A DNA stretch of 64,000 bases from Nonomuraea sp. NBC_00507 (GTDB taxonomy: Bacteria; Actinomycetota; Actinomycetes; Streptosporangiales; Streptosporangiaceae). This document shows, in pieces, positions 7,717 to 17,615 of the stretch. The DNA is taken from contig NZ_CP107853.1 of NCBI RefSeq assembly GCF_036013525.1, positions 10,230,001 to 10,294,000 on the forward strand, in the 5' to 3' direction. The position numbers were made by a program, and so were the translations under genes. The notes under the pieces are model-generated. The model had not been told where the DNA came from and did no database searches. It worked only from the letters and a program-made list of their open reading frames with translations. Position 1 is the stretch's first letter. The number at the start of each line of letters is the position of its first letter.

Positions 7717-10023
7717 TCATGGGCTCGGCCGATCCGGAGGGGATGTCGGCCTGGGGGGACTGAGCGGACGGATGGTCTCGTGGAGGTCCTCGACGTACAG
7801 GTCGGTGCGGGCCCGGTCCCCCGCGCCCTCGGCGAAGCAGCGCGCGGCGGGCAGGTCCCACACGACCGTGGTGCGGGCGCCCGGCGGGACGGTGACCCTG
7901 CCGAAGGCGAGCAGCTCGCGCAGGCGAGGCAGCACGACGCCTCCGGTACGGCGCCCGAACAGCGGCACGATCACCTCGGCGACCTCCCCTTCGGGGCCGG
8001 CGGGGTTGACGACGTCTACGCTCACCTGGACCGTGCCCGCGCGCACCTCCGAGGCCAGTCGCTCGAACAGGACGGGCCGGTAGCGCAGGCCGGAGCCGAA
8101 GGGAAAGAGCACCGGGTCCGGCGCGTCCAGGTAGACGCCGGAGGCCGGGTGCCGGTCGTTGTAGCGGACGGGCACGGCGCCCGGATGGCGCGGTGCGGTG
8201 AACGGCAGGCGGCCGACCGGCTCGTAGCCGCCGAGCAGCGCGTCGACGATCGCGTGGCCTCCGTGCGGACCGGGGTAGCCGGCCCACAGCAGGGCGTCGG
8301 TGTTGGCCGGCACGCCCGTGAGCACATGCGGACGGCCGGCGATGACGACGGCCACCACGGGGCAGCCGGCCTGGGCGCGGACGGCGGCGACGAGGTCGTC
8401 CTGGCCGCCGGGCAGGGAGAGGTCGGCCAGGTCGACGCCTTCCCCTGCGGTCGCGACGCTCGCCGGGCCGGCGATCGCCCCGTTGGCGGCGAAGTCCTCC
8501 GCGTAGGTGCGGTGACTCGTCCCGCCGAGCGCCAGGATCACGACGTCGGCGCCGTTCAGATCGGCCGCCGTCGGAACCCCGGGTGCGGTCTGCACCTCGG
8601 CGTCGGGCAGCGCCTGCCGCAGGGCGAGGTCCAGGCCGGCGGCCGACTGCGCGGGCAGAGGCGGCACGTAGTCGCCCAGCAGGGCGGTGACGTCGCGGGC
8701 GTTGGGGCCGGCGAGGACCACTTTGGTCAGCGCCCGTCGGTCGAGGGGCAGGAGCCGGTCGGCGTTGTGGAGCAGGACGAGGGACTGCCGAGCGAGGCGA
8801 TGCGAGAGGTCGTCGGTGCCGCGGGTGGCCACGGTGAGCGCCTCGTGAGGGACCCGCGCACCTACGCCGTCGGCGGGCGCAGCGGGCGCGCTACTGGCGG
8901 GCGCAGCGGGCGCGCCATTGGCGGGCGCAGCGGGCGCGCCGTCCGCGGGTGCGGCGGCGAGGAGGCCCAGGCGGTGCTTGAGCGTGAGCACCCGGCGGCA
9001 GGCGGCGTCGACCAACTCGGCCACCCGCGGGTCCGCCGCGGCGGCCTGCTCCAAAAGGGTGAAGGACTCGTCCCAGAGGGACAGATCCACGCCGGCCTCG
9101 AGCGCCGCCACGGCGGCGGCGCTCGCGTCGCCCGTCATCGCGGTGAGCCGGTCCACGGCCAGGCCGTCGGCCATGACGATGCCGTCGAAGCCGCATTCGG
9201 CCCGCAGGAAGCCGGTGAGGAGGTCGCGGTTGGCGCAGCACGGCACCCCGTCGATGTCGTTGTAGGCCGCCATGAAACCCAGGGCCCCGGACTCCACCGC
9301 GGCCCGGACGGCCGGGAGATGCAGCTCGCGCAGGTCGCGGGCGCCGATGACGGCGGATTGCCCGTTGCGCCCGCCGACGGCCTCGCCCTGCGCGGCCAGG
9401 TGCTTGAGCACGATCGCGACACCGTCGCGGCCCACCGCGCCGCGATCGCCGCCCTGCATGCCGATCACCAGCGCCCTGGTGAGCTCGGCGGCCAGCAGCG
9501 GATCTTCGCCGAAGCACTCCTCCGCGCGGCCCCAGCGCGGGTCTCGCAGCAGGTCGAGCGCGGACACCAGGGCCAGGTGCACCCCGCTCGCGGCGAGCTC
9601 GGCCGCGACGGCGGCCGCGGCCTCGGCCAGCAGCGCCGGATCCCAGCCTGCGGCCACCGCGAGGTTCGTGGGCAGCAGCGTCCCGCCGAGCGCCTGGTGC
9701 CCGTGCGGGGCCTCTTCCGACAGCAGCACGCCGATGCGATGCCGGCCGGCCCGCGACACCTCGTCCTGGATAAGGGCGGCGACCTCGGCGCGTTCCTCCG
9801 GCCTGATGCCGTCGGCCCAGGAGCGGCCCGACCAGGCGTCGGCGCGGAAGACCCCATACAGCGCGCCGAGCCCGCCCCACCGGTCGAGCTCGGCACGGGC
9901 GAGGCCGGTGAGCCGGAAGCCGCCCCGGGGAGCCCGCTCGATGGCCTGCCAGCCGTAGAGGCGCTGGTTGAGCTGGCCGACCTTCTCCCGGAGGGAAAGC
10001 TCGGCGAGGAGGTGCTCTACCAC
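7717..10023 (-). CDS. Beta-glycosidase, family GH3
   Basis: A 768-aa GH3 enzyme without a signal peptide, so cytoplasmic. The N-terminal barrel carries CGFDGIVMADG with the nucleophile Asp286. The C-terminal alpha/beta sandwich contains ALGGTSHRTYAEDF and GYPGPHGG, and a fibronectin-like domain closes the protein. An Ala/Pro linker joining the two main domains is encoded by a 24-bp tandem repeat. GH3 members remove beta-linked glucose, xylose or GlcNAc; the surrounding N-glycan genes suggest a beta-linked residue of the imported oligosaccharide. I chose GTG 10023 because AAAGGGGAC precedes it and it starts 10 bases after the upstream stop. ATG 10047 would overlap the preceding gene and has a poorer ribosome-binding site. 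Confidence 0.85.
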   Translation of the reverse strand: MVEHLLAELSLREKVGQLNQRLYGWQAIERAPRGGFRLTGLARAELDRWGGLGALYGVFRADAWSGRSWADGIRPEERAEVAALIQDEVSRAGRHRIGVLLSEEAPHGHQALGGTLLPTNLAVAAGWDPALLAEAAAAVAAELAASGVHLALVSALDLLRDPRWGRAEECFGEDPLLAAELTRALVIGMQGGDRGAVGRDGVAIVLKHLAAQGEAVGGRNGQSAVIGARDLRELHLPAVRAAVESGALGFMAAYNDIDGVPCCANRDLLTGFLRAECGFDGIVMADGLAVDRLTAMTGDASAAAVAALEAGVDLSLWDESFTLLEQAAAADPRVAELVDAACRRVLTLKHRLGLLAAAPADGAPAAPANGAPAAPASSAPAAPADGVGARVPHEALTVATRGTDDLSHRLARQSLVLLHNADRLLPLDRRALTKVVLAGPNARDVTALLGDYVPPLPAQSAAGLDLALRQALPDAEVQTAPGVPTAADLNGADVVILALGGTSHRTYAEDFAANGAIAGPASVATAGEGVDLADLSLPGGQDDLVAAVRAQAGCPVVAVVIAGRPHVLTGVPANTDALLWAGYPGPHGGHAIVDALLGGYEPVGRLPFTAPRHPGAVPVRYNDRHPASGVYLDAPDPVLFPFGSGLRYRPVLFERLASEVRAGTVQVSVDVVNPAGPEGEVAEVIVPLFGRRTGGVVLPRLRELLAFGRVTVPPGARTTVVWDLPAARCFAEGAGDRARTDLYVEDLHETIRPLSPPRPTSPPDRPSP
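8872..8943. repeat. Three tandem copies of a 24-bp unit inside the GH3 gene
   Basis: Units start at 8872, 8896 and 8920 and share GGCGGGCGCAGCGGGCGCGC plus a variable four-base end. They encode an eight-residue Ala/Pro-rich unit (xAPAAPAx) three times in the linker between the GH3 barrel and the sandwich domain. The length is a multiple of three, so copy-number change would only lengthen or shorten the linker. Confidence 0.85.
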
Positions 10024-10033
10024 GTCCCCTTTC

Positions 10034-11335
10034 TCAGCGATCCGCATGTGCGGCCATCCGCTCGAGCACCTCCGCGTCGGCGACCGAGCTGTAGAAGGTA
10101 CGGCCCGTCGGCTCGGGGTGCACGAGCCGTTCGAGGCCGCGGGCGCGCAGCGCCGGCGGGTCGCCCGCGGTCGTGGAGGTGACCAGGGCGGGCCGGGCTC
10201 CGGCGCGGGCTCGGCGCATCCAGGTCTCGAAGACGCCGCCGCCGGGCGAGAGCTCCGCCCGGGACGTGGGGACGTCCTCGGAGTCGACCGGGACGACGAC
10301 GGCCTCCCGCCGCGGGGAGGGGCGTGGCCGATGCCGCAGCTCCGCGGCCAGTTCGGCGAAGCGCCGGCCGATCGGCTTGACGGTGGCGTCGGCGGCGATC
10401 AGGCCGAGGCTGTGCTCCAGGTCGGGGAAGTCGGCCAGCCTGCGTTCCACGTCGTGCGAGCACCACCAGGTGATGCCCCACAGGGCGTCGCTGTCGGCCG
10501 CCGCCCGCACGGTTGCCTCGCAGAAGCCGGGCGCCTGGTCCTCGGTGAGGTGGTTGAGCGGCGCGCCGACCTCCTGCAGCCACACCGGACGTGCCGGGTC
10601 GAGGGCGAAGGCGCGCGACAGCTCGATGAGGTAGGCGGCGTGGCTGACGCTTTCGTGCGACATCGCGCCGTACCCCTGGGCGGTGCCGTTGAAGATCCAC
10701 GAGTGGATCACGCTCATCTGGCCGTGCCGGGTGGAGTGCGCGGGGGTGAAGGGATGACCGTCGGCGTACCAGACGGCGTCGTATTCGGCGTTGAGCCGGA
10801 AGTGGCGCCGGTCGCGCGGGCCCTCGCCGTGCAGGGCCTGGAGCCAGGCCGTCACCTGCTGTGCCGTGGCCGCCATGGGGGCCGGATGGAGGGCGGAGGT
10901 GAACTGGTTGACCTCGTTGCCCAGGGTCAGGCCGAGGAAGTTGGGCAGGTCGTGCAGGTGCTCGTCGAGCGCCTCGACCAGGGCGGCCTGCGCGGCGACG
11001 GCGTCGGGGTCGGTGAACATGCTGCGACGGTGCCAGTCCGTCAGCCAGCTCGGCACGAAGTCGAAGCCGGACAGATGTCCCTGCAGCACGTCGACGCAGG
11101 CGTCGAGGCCGGCTTCGCCGGCGATCTCCACGACGTGACGGACGTCGTCGAGGGCGCGGCGGCGGATCAACGTCCGGTTCGGCTGCAGGAGCGGCCACAG
11201 CGGCAGGACGCGGACGTGGTCCAGGCCGAGATCGGCCAGGGCCTTCATGTCGCGCCGGGTGACCGCCCAGTCCGGGTCCAGCCAGGAGTAGAACCAGTCT
11301 CGGGAAGGCGTGTAGTTGACCCCGAATCTCAGCAT
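10034..11335 (-). CDS. GH5 glycosidase, probably a subfamily-18-type beta-mannosidase
   Basis: A 433-aa clan GH-A enzyme with no signal peptide. It opens with [15 protein letters not shown] and carries [11 protein letters not shown] (acid/base Glu) and [10 protein letters not shown] (nucleophile Glu). This short intracellular GH5 type resembles subfamily 18, which in bifidobacteria cleaves the Man-beta-1,4-GlcNAc bond left after ENGase and alpha-mannosidase action. Here it sits in one operon with exactly those enzymes and an importer, which supports that role. It starts 1 base after the upstream permease stop codon with AAAGGG before the ATG. The GH5 family is firm; the subfamily is from memory of the motif layout. 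Confidence 0.8.
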   Translation of the reverse strand: MLRFGVNYTPSRDWFYSWLDPDWAVTRRDMKALADLGLDHVRVLPLWPLLQPNRTLIRRRALDDVRHVVEIAGEAGLDACVDVLQGHLSGFDFVPSWLTDWHRRSMFTDPDAVAAQAALVEALDEHLHDLPNFLGLTLGNEVNQFTSALHPAPMAATAQQVTAWLQALHGEGPRDRRHFRLNAEYDAVWYADGHPFTPAHSTRHGQMSVIHSWIFNGTAQGYGAMSHESVSHAAYLIELSRAFALDPARPVWLQEVGAPLNHLTEDQAPGFCEATVRAAADSDALWGITWWCSHDVERRLADFPDLEHSLGLIAADATVKPIGRRFAELAAELRHRPRPSPRREAVVVPVDSEDVPTSRAELSPGGGVFETWMRRARAGARPALVTSTTAGDPPALRARGLERLVHPEPTGRTFYSSVADAEVLERMAAHADR

Positions 11336-11336
11336 T

Positions 11337-12185
11337 TCACCCTTTCAAGCCTCCCGCTTCGAGCCCGCGGAAGAAGTAGCGCTGCAAGATGGCGAAGAAC
11401 GCGACGATGGGAACCAAGGCGATGATCGTGCCGGCCGCGATGAGGCGTGGATCGTCGTAGAAGGTGCCGTGCAGGCGGTTGAGCCCGACGGTGAGGGTGT
11501 AGTTGTCCTCGTCGGACAGGACGATCAGGGGCCACAGGAAGTCGTTCCACGAGCCGACGAAGGCGAAGATGGCCACGACGGTGATGACGCCCTTGACCTG
11601 GGGCACGGAGACGCGGATGAATCGCTGCCAGGCGTTGGCGCCGTCGACGACGGCCGCCTCCTCGAACTCGGCGGGCAGGTTGCGGAACGCGTTGCGCATG
11701 AGCAGGACGTTGAGCGCGGCCACGATCGTCGGCAGTACGACGCCCAGCAGGGTGTTGGCCAGACCGGCCGCCCTGACCAGCAGGAACTGGGAGATCAGCA
11801 CGGTCTCGGCCGGGACGAGCAGGGCCGCGACGCAGATCCCGGCCGCCACTCCCCGGCCGCGGAAGCGCAGCTTGCCCAGCGCGTAGCCGGCGCAGGTGGC
11901 GCCCACCACGTTGCCGGCGACGGCCATGGCGGCCACGATCAGGGAGTTGAGCAGGTAGTCGGGCACCGGGATGCGATCGAGCACGGTCGCGAAGTTCCCC
12001 AGCGTGGGATGGCCGGGGATCAGCTCGGGCGGCCGCGCGTAGAGATCGTCGCCGGCGCCTTTGAGCGACAGCGAGATCTGCCACACCAGGGGGCCGGCCA
12101 GCAGCACGGCCATCAGGAGCAGGATCAGGTAGCGCACGACGCGACCCGGGCGGCTGGTCCGTGCGGCCGGACCGGAGACGGGCAT
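11337..12185 (-). CDS. Sugar ABC transporter permease, MalG type
   Basis: A 282-aa inner-membrane permease with six predicted helices. The EAA loop reads [24 protein letters not shown], the contact point for the ATPase. The C-terminus, [12 protein letters not shown], is typical of MalG-type subunits. Its start overlaps the stop of the MalF-type gene by one base (TGATG). With that gene and the binding protein it forms a CUT1 oligosaccharide importer. No ATPase gene is present in the operon, so a shared MsiK-type ATPase encoded elsewhere is likely, as in other actinomycetes. Confidence 0.92.
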   Translation of the reverse strand: MPVSGPAARTSRPGRVVRYLILLLMAVLLAGPLVWQISLSLKGAGDDLYARPPELIPGHPTLGNFATVLDRIPVPDYLLNSLIVAAMAVAGNVVGATCAGYALGKLRFRGRGVAAGICVAALLVPAETVLISQFLLVRAAGLANTLLGVVLPTIVAALNVLLMRNAFRNLPAEFEEAAVVDGANAWQRFIRVSVPQVKGVITVVAIFAFVGSWNDFLWPLIVLSDEDNYTLTVGLNRLHGTFYDDPRLIAAGTIIALVPIVAFFAILQRYFFRGLEAGGLKG

Positions 12186-13138
12186 CAGGACGTCCTCTGC
12201 TTGCGTTGCAGGACGAGCTGCGCGATGAGCAGCCCGCCGAGGATGACGAACATGACCAGGCTGATCGCGCCCGCATAGCCGGTACGCGCCTGCAGGCCGG
12301 TGCCTTCACGCTGGATGAGCATGGTCATCGTGAGGTCGCCGCCGCCCACTCCCCCGGTTCCGTTCGTGAGGACGTAGATCTCGCCGAACACCCGGAAGGC
12401 CGCCACCGAGGACAGGACACCGATGAGCCCCATCGTGGAGCGCACTCCGGGGACGGTGACGTGGAGGAAGGTCCGTACGGGGCCCGCGCCGTCCATGGCC
12501 GCCGCGTCGTACAGGCTCGGATCGATGTTCGCCAGCGCGGCCAGGTAGATGACCATGTAGTAGCCCAGGCCCATCCACACGGTGACGAACATCGCGCTGA
12601 ACAGCAGCAGCCAGCGGTCGGTGAGGAAGGCGACGGGCTCGGTGACCACCTTCAGCGTGCCGAGCAGCTCGTTCACCAGGCCGCGCTTGTCGAGCATGTT
12701 CGTCCAGATCAGCCCGACGATGACCGGCGACATGATCACCGGCAGGTACATCGTGGTGCGGAAGAACCCCATCAGCCGGCCGGCGCCGCTCACCATCGCG
12801 GCCAGCACCAGCGGCAGCGCGACCATGAGCGGCACCACGCACACCGTGTAGAGGGTGGAGTTCAGCAGCGCGGTGCCGAACCGCTCGTCGGCGAACATCC
12901 GCCGGAAGTTCTCCCACCCGATGAACTCCCCGCCCCTCAGCAGGGTGGAGTCCGTGAACGCCAGCCGCAGCGTGTTGACGAACGGCAGGAGGATCAGGAG
13001 CACGATGACGGCCAGCGCCGGCAGCAGGAACAGCCACGGGGTCAGGCGCCAGCGATGCGTGGCCAGGGCCGTTTCCTCGCGGTGGAGCCGGCGCCGGCCC
13101 CACCGCAAGGAGAGCTTGTGCTGAGCGGAGACCGTCAT
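12185..13138 (-). CDS. Sugar ABC transporter permease, MalF type
   Basis: A 317-aa permease with six predicted helices and the EAA motif LYDAAAMDGAGPVRTFLHVTVP near residue 220. The true start is the ATG at 13138, which overlaps the stop codon of the binding-protein gene (ATGA). The open frame continues much further upstream, but that part is antisense-like, highly basic sequence lying over the binding-protein gene and is not coding. It pairs with the MalG-type subunit downstream. Confidence 0.92.
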   Translation of the reverse strand: MTVSAQHKLSLRWGRRRLHREETALATHRWRLTPWLFLLPALAVIVLLILLPFVNTLRLAFTDSTLLRGGEFIGWENFRRMFADERFGTALLNSTLYTVCVVPLMVALPLVLAAMVSGAGRLMGFFRTTMYLPVIMSPVIVGLIWTNMLDKRGLVNELLGTLKVVTEPVAFLTDRWLLLFSAMFVTVWMGLGYYMVIYLAALANIDPSLYDAAAMDGAGPVRTFLHVTVPGVRSTMGLIGVLSSVAAFRVFGEIYVLTNGTGGVGGGDLTMTMLIQREGTGLQARTGYAGAISLVMFVILGGLLIAQLVLQRKQRTS

Positions 13139-14424
13139 CCGTGCGCGGCCAGCCGCTCGTTGGAGTACTTCACCGACTCGTCCAGCGCCTGCTGCACCGT
13201 CTTCTTGCCGAGCAGCGCCTGGGCGATCTGCTCGCGCAGCGTCTCGGCGTCGGCCGATCCGGAGAAGGCCGGCGGCCACCACACGACCGCCTTCTTGACC
13301 TGGGCGGCGCTTGCCAGCCGCACCTTCGTGGCGGGGTCGCCGTCGTCCTTGGTGAAGTACGCGTCGTCCATCGACCCGGCCGTCGACGGGAACACGTCGG
13401 CCTTCTTGCCGAAGGCGAGCTGGTTGGCGGCGTTGGTGACGTACTTGGCGAAGGCCATGGCCAGCGGCTGGTTCTCGCCGGCGGCGTTCACGACGAGCGA
13501 CTCGATGTACATGTTGGGGGCGGCCGTGCTGATCCGGGGCCCGATCCCCAGGTCCTTGTAGATGTCGGGCGCGGTGTCCTTCAGGTCGTTCAGGGTGTAG
13601 GAGCTGCCGGACAGGTAGGCCAGGCGGCCGGCTTTGAACTCCTCCACTTCCTTGGTCTGGAGGTTGTTCAGCGACTCCGGGGTCAGGCCCCTGCTGGCGT
13701 ACAGCTTGCGGAAGCGCTCGACGAACTCCGTGCCCTTGGCGTCGTTGTAGGTGAACTTCTTGCCGGCGGCGTCCATGAGTGGGACGCCGTACTCGCCGAA
13801 GTTCTCGATGGCCGGCATCCTGACGATCATCGACACGTCCGAGCAGTTCTTGGCCATGGTCTCGGCCTGGTTGAACAGCTCGTCGTAGGTGGCGGGCAGC
13901 TTGCCGGGGTCCAGCCCGCACTTCTCGAACAGCGCCTTGTTGAAGAACGACGGTCCGGTGTTCAGGTACCACGGGTAGCCATAGGTTCCGCCGCCCAGGC
14001 CACTGAACGTCATCGCCTGCCACGCCTTGTCCAGGTACAGGCCCTTGGCTTGCGGGTCGGCCTTGGCGACGTCGAGCAGGACCCCCGCCTGGGCCAGGGT
14101 GTAGGCGGCCTCGGGGCCCATGTCGACGACGTCGGGGAGCGCCCCGGCGGCCGCGTCGGCCGACAGCTTGTCCTGGTAGCCCTCGGCGGGCTGGTCCACC
14201 CAGGTGATCTTCGTGCCCGGGTTGGCCTTCTCGAAGGCCGCGATCAGTTCAGTGAAGTAGGACGTGAACTTCTCGTTCTTCAGGTTCCACGTCTGGAACT
14301 TGATCGTTCCCGACAGTGACCCGCCCGAGGACTGCGGCGTCGTGTCGCCACCGCATCCGGACAGCAGCAGCGATCCCAGGGCCAGCCCTGCGATCAGGGC
14401 CCGGCCTTTCCCGATAGTGGTCAT
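13135..14424 (-). CDS. Sugar ABC transporter substrate-binding lipoprotein
   Basis: A 429-aa extracellular solute-binding protein of family 1. The signal peptide ends in the lipobox LLLSGC, so it is anchored in the membrane by a lipidated Cys. The mature part has the expected two-lobe layout, with FQTWNLKNEKFTSYFTELI near the start and AFAKYVTNAANQLAF late. I chose ATG 14424 because GAGAGGAC lies before it; an in-frame ATG 15 codons upstream lacks a site and would add a basic extension before the signal. Its operon partners suggest the ligand is an N-glycan fragment released by the GH85 enzyme. Confidence 0.92.
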   Translation of the reverse strand: MTTIGKGRALIAGLALGSLLLSGCGGDTTPQSSGGSLSGTIKFQTWNLKNEKFTSYFTELIAAFEKANPGTKITWVDQPAEGYQDKLSADAAAGALPDVVDMGPEAAYTLAQAGVLLDVAKADPQAKGLYLDKAWQAMTFSGLGGGTYGYPWYLNTGPSFFNKALFEKCGLDPGKLPATYDELFNQAETMAKNCSDVSMIVRMPAIENFGEYGVPLMDAAGKKFTYNDAKGTEFVERFRKLYASRGLTPESLNNLQTKEVEEFKAGRLAYLSGSSYTLNDLKDTAPDIYKDLGIGPRISTAAPNMYIESLVVNAAGENQPLAMAFAKYVTNAANQLAFGKKADVFPSTAGSMDDAYFTKDDGDPATKVRLASAAQVKKAVVWWPPAFSGSADAETLREQIAQALLGKKTVQQALDESVKYSNERLAAHG

Positions 14425-14447
14425 CGGATGTCCTCTCTTATCGGCTC

Positions 14448-14462
14448 GGGAGCTCCGCTCCC
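14448..14462 (-). other. Small intercistronic hairpin before the binding-protein gene
   Basis: A 6-bp stem (GGGAGC / GCTCCC) with a 3-base loop lies in the 67-bp gap between the GH38 stop and the binding-protein ribosome-binding site. Such hairpins often protect the binding-protein part of an mRNA from decay, raising its expression over neighbouring genes. That function is only inferred here. Confidence 0.35.
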
Positions 14463-14491
14463 TTCGCACTTGACGCGTTGGGCATGGCAGG

Positions 14492-17400
14492 TCACGGGGC
14501 GATGCGCAGCGTCGCCACCTGGAAGGGGCCGAGATCCAGACGAGCCTGGCCTGCCTGCCGCCCGGCCACGGCCACGGGCAGGTCCTCGTCGTCGCCGATC
14601 TCCCGTTCGAGCAGGTCGGTCTCCCACAGGACGGCTCCGGCGCCGAGTTCCTCGCGGCAGTGCAGCCGTGCGCTCGCCCGTGCTCCCTGCGTCTCGTACA
14701 TCCGTACGACGAGGTCTCCGGAGCCGTCGTCGGCCTGCTTCACCCAGTCGATGAGCGCGTGCCCGGTCAGGACCTCCAGCCGTACCAGCGGCGCCACCTG
14801 CGGGAGGCCGGCGAGGTCAGGGGTGTTGAAGGCGTAGGCGGCCTCGGCCGCGGCGGGCACGTCCGCGCCGGGCAGCACGGCCCACCGGAACGTATGCGTG
14901 CCCGCGTCGGCGCGGGGATCGGGGAAGCGGGCGCCGCGCAGCAGGGACAGCCGGACGACGGTGGAGTCACCGTCGGCGCGGGCGTCGGCCCCGTACATCG
15001 CGTCGTTGACGATCGCGAGGCCGAAGTCGCCGTCGGTCACCTGCACGTAGCGGTGCATCGCGGCTTCGAACATCGCCTCCTCGGCCGCGGTGTTCGTGAG
15101 CAGCGGCCGTTCGACGTATCCGTACTGGGTCTCGAAGCGTGCGGTGCGCGCCATGACCCGCACCGGGACGGCGACCTTCAGCAGGCGTTCGCGTTCCCGC
15201 CAGTCGACGACGCACTCGGTCTCGAACCGCCCGGTGCCGGCCCGTAGCCACATCGTCAGCGTGATCGTCGACGCGCCGGCCCGCCGGACCACCTCGACGC
15301 CGGCGTCGTGTCCGTCGCGGATCACCTTCCGGCTCGTGACGTCGTCGATCACCTGGGGGTGGCGGAGCACGTGCCGGTCCACGTCCCAGGCGTCCCAGCG
15401 CACCGGCTCGTCGCGGAAGAGCTGGAGCTCGTTGAGCCGCCTGCCGGGTGGGACCACCTCCCGGCCGTTGCGGAGGTCGAGGAGTGACGTGACGTGGCCG
15501 TCGTCGCCGATCACGACGCGGAGCAGGCCGTCGTCCAGCACGGTGCCGCCGTCGCCGTCGGCGACCTCGATGGGGGCCGCACGCGGTTTTGCCGTCGCGA
15601 ACGGAGGCAGCACGCCACCCGCAGGATCGGCCTGCTCCCCGCCCAGTGCCGCGCCGGCCTGCTTGATCAGTCCGTGCAGCCGCTCCTCGATCTGCCGATA
15701 GGTGTCGCGGGCCTCGCGGTGCACCCAGGCGATCGAGGTGCCCGGGAGGATGTCGTGGAACTGGTGCAGCAGCACGGTGCGCCAGATGTCATCGAGATCC
15801 TCGTGCGGATAGGGCGCCCCGCACAGCGTGCTCGCCGCCGCGCTGAGGTATTCCGCCGCCCGCAGCAGCGACTCGCAGCGCCGGTTGTGCCGTTTCATGG
15901 CCGCCTGCGAGGTCAAGGTGCCCCGGTGCAGCTCCAGGTAGAGCTCGCCGCGGTAGACCGGCTGCAGAGGTCCGGCGTCCAGCAGCTCGGCCTCGGCCTC
16001 CTCGAAGAACGCCGCCGGAGACCTGGAGGTCACGCGGGGCGCGCCCTCCAGGTCGGCGAAGCGGCGCAGCCGCTCGGCCATCTCCCTGGTGGGGCCGCCG
16101 CCTCCGTCGCCGTACCCGTAGGGCAACAGCGAATGGGACGCGATCGCCTTGTCCTTGAACGTGGCGACCGCGTGATGGAGCTCGCGGGCGGTCACCTCGG
16201 CGGCGTACGTCTCCGCGGGCGGGAAGTGGGTGAAGATCCGCGTGCCGTCGATGCCCTCCCACCAGAAGGAGTGGTGCGGGAAGACCGTGGTGTCGTTCCA
16301 GGAGATCTTCTGCGTCAGGAACCAGCGGGACCCGGCCCGGCGGGCCAGCTGCGGCAGAGTGCCCGAGTAGCCGAAGGAGTCGGGCAGCCACATCTCGCGC
16401 GGTTCCCGGCCGAAGCGGCTGATGAAGTATCTCTTGCCGTAGGTCAGCTGGCGCACCATCGATTCGCCGGTGGGGATGACGCCATCCGCCTCAACCCACA
16501 TGCCGCCGACCGGGACGAACCGCCCTTGTTCGACGTGACGCCGCACCCGGGCGAACAGCTCCGGATAGTGCTCCTCGAGCCAGCTGAAGTGCTGTGCCGA
16601 CGACATCGTGTACACCAGTGCGGGGTCGGCGTCGAGCAGGGCGAGCGCGTTGGAGACCGTGCGGGCGAGCTTGCGCACCGTCTCGCGCAGCGGCCACAGC
16701 CACGCCGTGTCCATGTGCGCGTGCCCGACGGCGGTGATCCGGTGGGCGCTGGCATGCGCGGGCATGGCTAGGAGCGGAGCGAGGATCGCGCGCGCCCGCC
16801 GGGCGCCGGCCTCGGCGTCCGCCTCGTCGTAGACGTCCAGGGCCTCCTCGATCGCGCGCAGCAGCCGCCAGTGACGCGGCTCGTCCGCGCTCAGCTCGGC
16901 GGCCAGGCCACCGATCACGTCCAGGTCCATGCACAGGGCGTGGACCTCGGGCGAGAACGCGGCGACCTCCGCGCGGCGCAGCCTGAACTGCTCGAACGGC
17001 TCCTCCGCCCCCTTCTCACCGTGCTCGGTGACGACGAACGGCGGCAACCCGAGCAGCAGGGGGTTCGCCGCCGCCTCGACGTAGAGCAGGAACGCGCCGT
17101 CGGCATCGAGCAGACCCGGCACGGCTCCCTCGCCGTGTAACCGGATGCCGGACTGGCGCGGGTGCAGTCCTTTGACGATCGTGCCATCCGGGGTGAAGAC
17201 CAGGCCCTCGCAATGACCGCCCACGGAGTGGTCGAACCAGCCCAGGTCGAGCACGAGGTCGACCGGCCCCGGCCGCGGGGGGACCGTGCCCCGGATCCGG
17301 AACCACGTCGTGGACCAGGCCCTTCCCCAGGCGGCGCCCAGAGGGAAAGGGCCGTAGACGGGGGTGGCGCGGCCGGTGTCGCGGGCGAGCCCGAGAGCGT

Positions 17401-17545
17401 GCCGGGCGCTCACCGGCTCCCCATCGTCGGCGACCGTCCACGCCTCGACCTCCACACCTGTCAGCCGGGTGTGTATCCGCGGCAGGATCCGTTCTCGCTT
17501 CACACGGGCGAGACGCTCGAGCGTGCGGCTGAGGTGGTTGTGCAT
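14492..17545 (-). CDS. Alpha-mannosidase, family GH38
   Basis: A 1017-aa cytoplasmic enzyme of normal GH38 length that trims alpha-mannose. HAHMDTAWLWPLRET supplies the zinc-binding His and Asp. GGMWVEADG contains the likely nucleophile Asp. LPDSFGYSGTLPQLARRAG is the next family hallmark. The C-terminal half is the usual beta-sandwich. GGAGAGGTACGAG precedes the ATG. It is the first gene of the operon leading to the importer, GH5, GH3 and GH85 genes, and its promoter lies beside the twin LacI-type operators. It would demannosylate imported high-mannose oligosaccharides before the GH5 enzyme cuts the core. Confidence 0.92.
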   Translation of the reverse strand: MHNHLSRTLERLARVKRERILPRIHTRLTGVEVEAWTVADDGEPVSARHALGLARDTGRATPVYGPFPLGAAWGRAWSTTWFRIRGTVPPRPGPVDLVLDLGWFDHSVGGHCEGLVFTPDGTIVKGLHPRQSGIRLHGEGAVPGLLDADGAFLLYVEAAANPLLLGLPPFVVTEHGEKGAEEPFEQFRLRRAEVAAFSPEVHALCMDLDVIGGLAAELSADEPRHWRLLRAIEEALDVYDEADAEAGARRARAILAPLLAMPAHASAHRITAVGHAHMDTAWLWPLRETVRKLARTVSNALALLDADPALVYTMSSAQHFSWLEEHYPELFARVRRHVEQGRFVPVGGMWVEADGVIPTGESMVRQLTYGKRYFISRFGREPREMWLPDSFGYSGTLPQLARRAGSRWFLTQKISWNDTTVFPHHSFWWEGIDGTRIFTHFPPAETYAAEVTARELHHAVATFKDKAIASHSLLPYGYGDGGGGPTREMAERLRRFADLEGAPRVTSRSPAAFFEEAEAELLDAGPLQPVYRGELYLELHRGTLTSQAAMKRHNRRCESLLRAAEYLSAAASTLCGAPYPHEDLDDIWRTVLLHQFHDILPGTSIAWVHREARDTYRQIEERLHGLIKQAGAALGGEQADPAGGVLPPFATAKPRAAPIEVADGDGGTVLDDGLLRVVIGDDGHVTSLLDLRNGREVVPPGRRLNELQLFRDEPVRWDAWDVDRHVLRHPQVIDDVTSRKVIRDGHDAGVEVVRRAGASTITLTMWLRAGTGRFETECVVDWRERERLLKVAVPVRVMARTARFETQYGYVERPLLTNTAAEEAMFEAAMHRYVQVTDGDFGLAIVNDAMYGADARADGDSTVVRLSLLRGARFPDPRADAGTHTFRWAVLPGADVPAAAEAAYAFNTPDLAGLPQVAPLVRLEVLTGHALIDWVKQADDGSGDLVVRMYETQGARASARLHCREELGAGAVLWETDLLEREIGDDEDLPVAVAGRQAGQARLDLGPFQVATLRIAP

Positions 17546-17581
17546 CTCGTACCTCTCCGTAGCGGAGATATGACAATATGC

Positions 17582-17595
17582 CTGATACGTTTTAG
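17582..17595. promoter_or_regulatory. LacI-type operator 1 of the N-glycan locus
   Basis: CTGATACGTTTTAG is a 14-bp imperfect dyad with the central CG that is the signature of LacI-family sites. It lies 37 bases upstream of the GH38 start codon in the divergent gap before the LacI gene. A near-identical copy follows 34 bp away. Confidence 0.65.
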
Positions 17596-17615
17596 TTGCC
17601 TAGGATGTCCGCAGA

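Noticed and set aside
8872..8943. Tandem repeat considered as a CRISPR-like array
   Set aside because: The units are contiguous, in frame and encode an Ala/Pro linker; there are no unique spacers.
7549..10182. An 877-codon open frame on the plus strand
   Set aside because: It is antisense to the GH85 and GH3 genes. Its composition is a shadow of GC-rich third positions and no domain is visible.
12185..14023. A 612-codon open frame suggesting a much longer MalF-type permease
   Set aside because: The extra N-terminal part overlaps the binding-protein gene on the same strand, is rich in Arg, Pro and Gly with no family pattern, and the ATG at 13138 gives a normal permease with an ATGA overlap.
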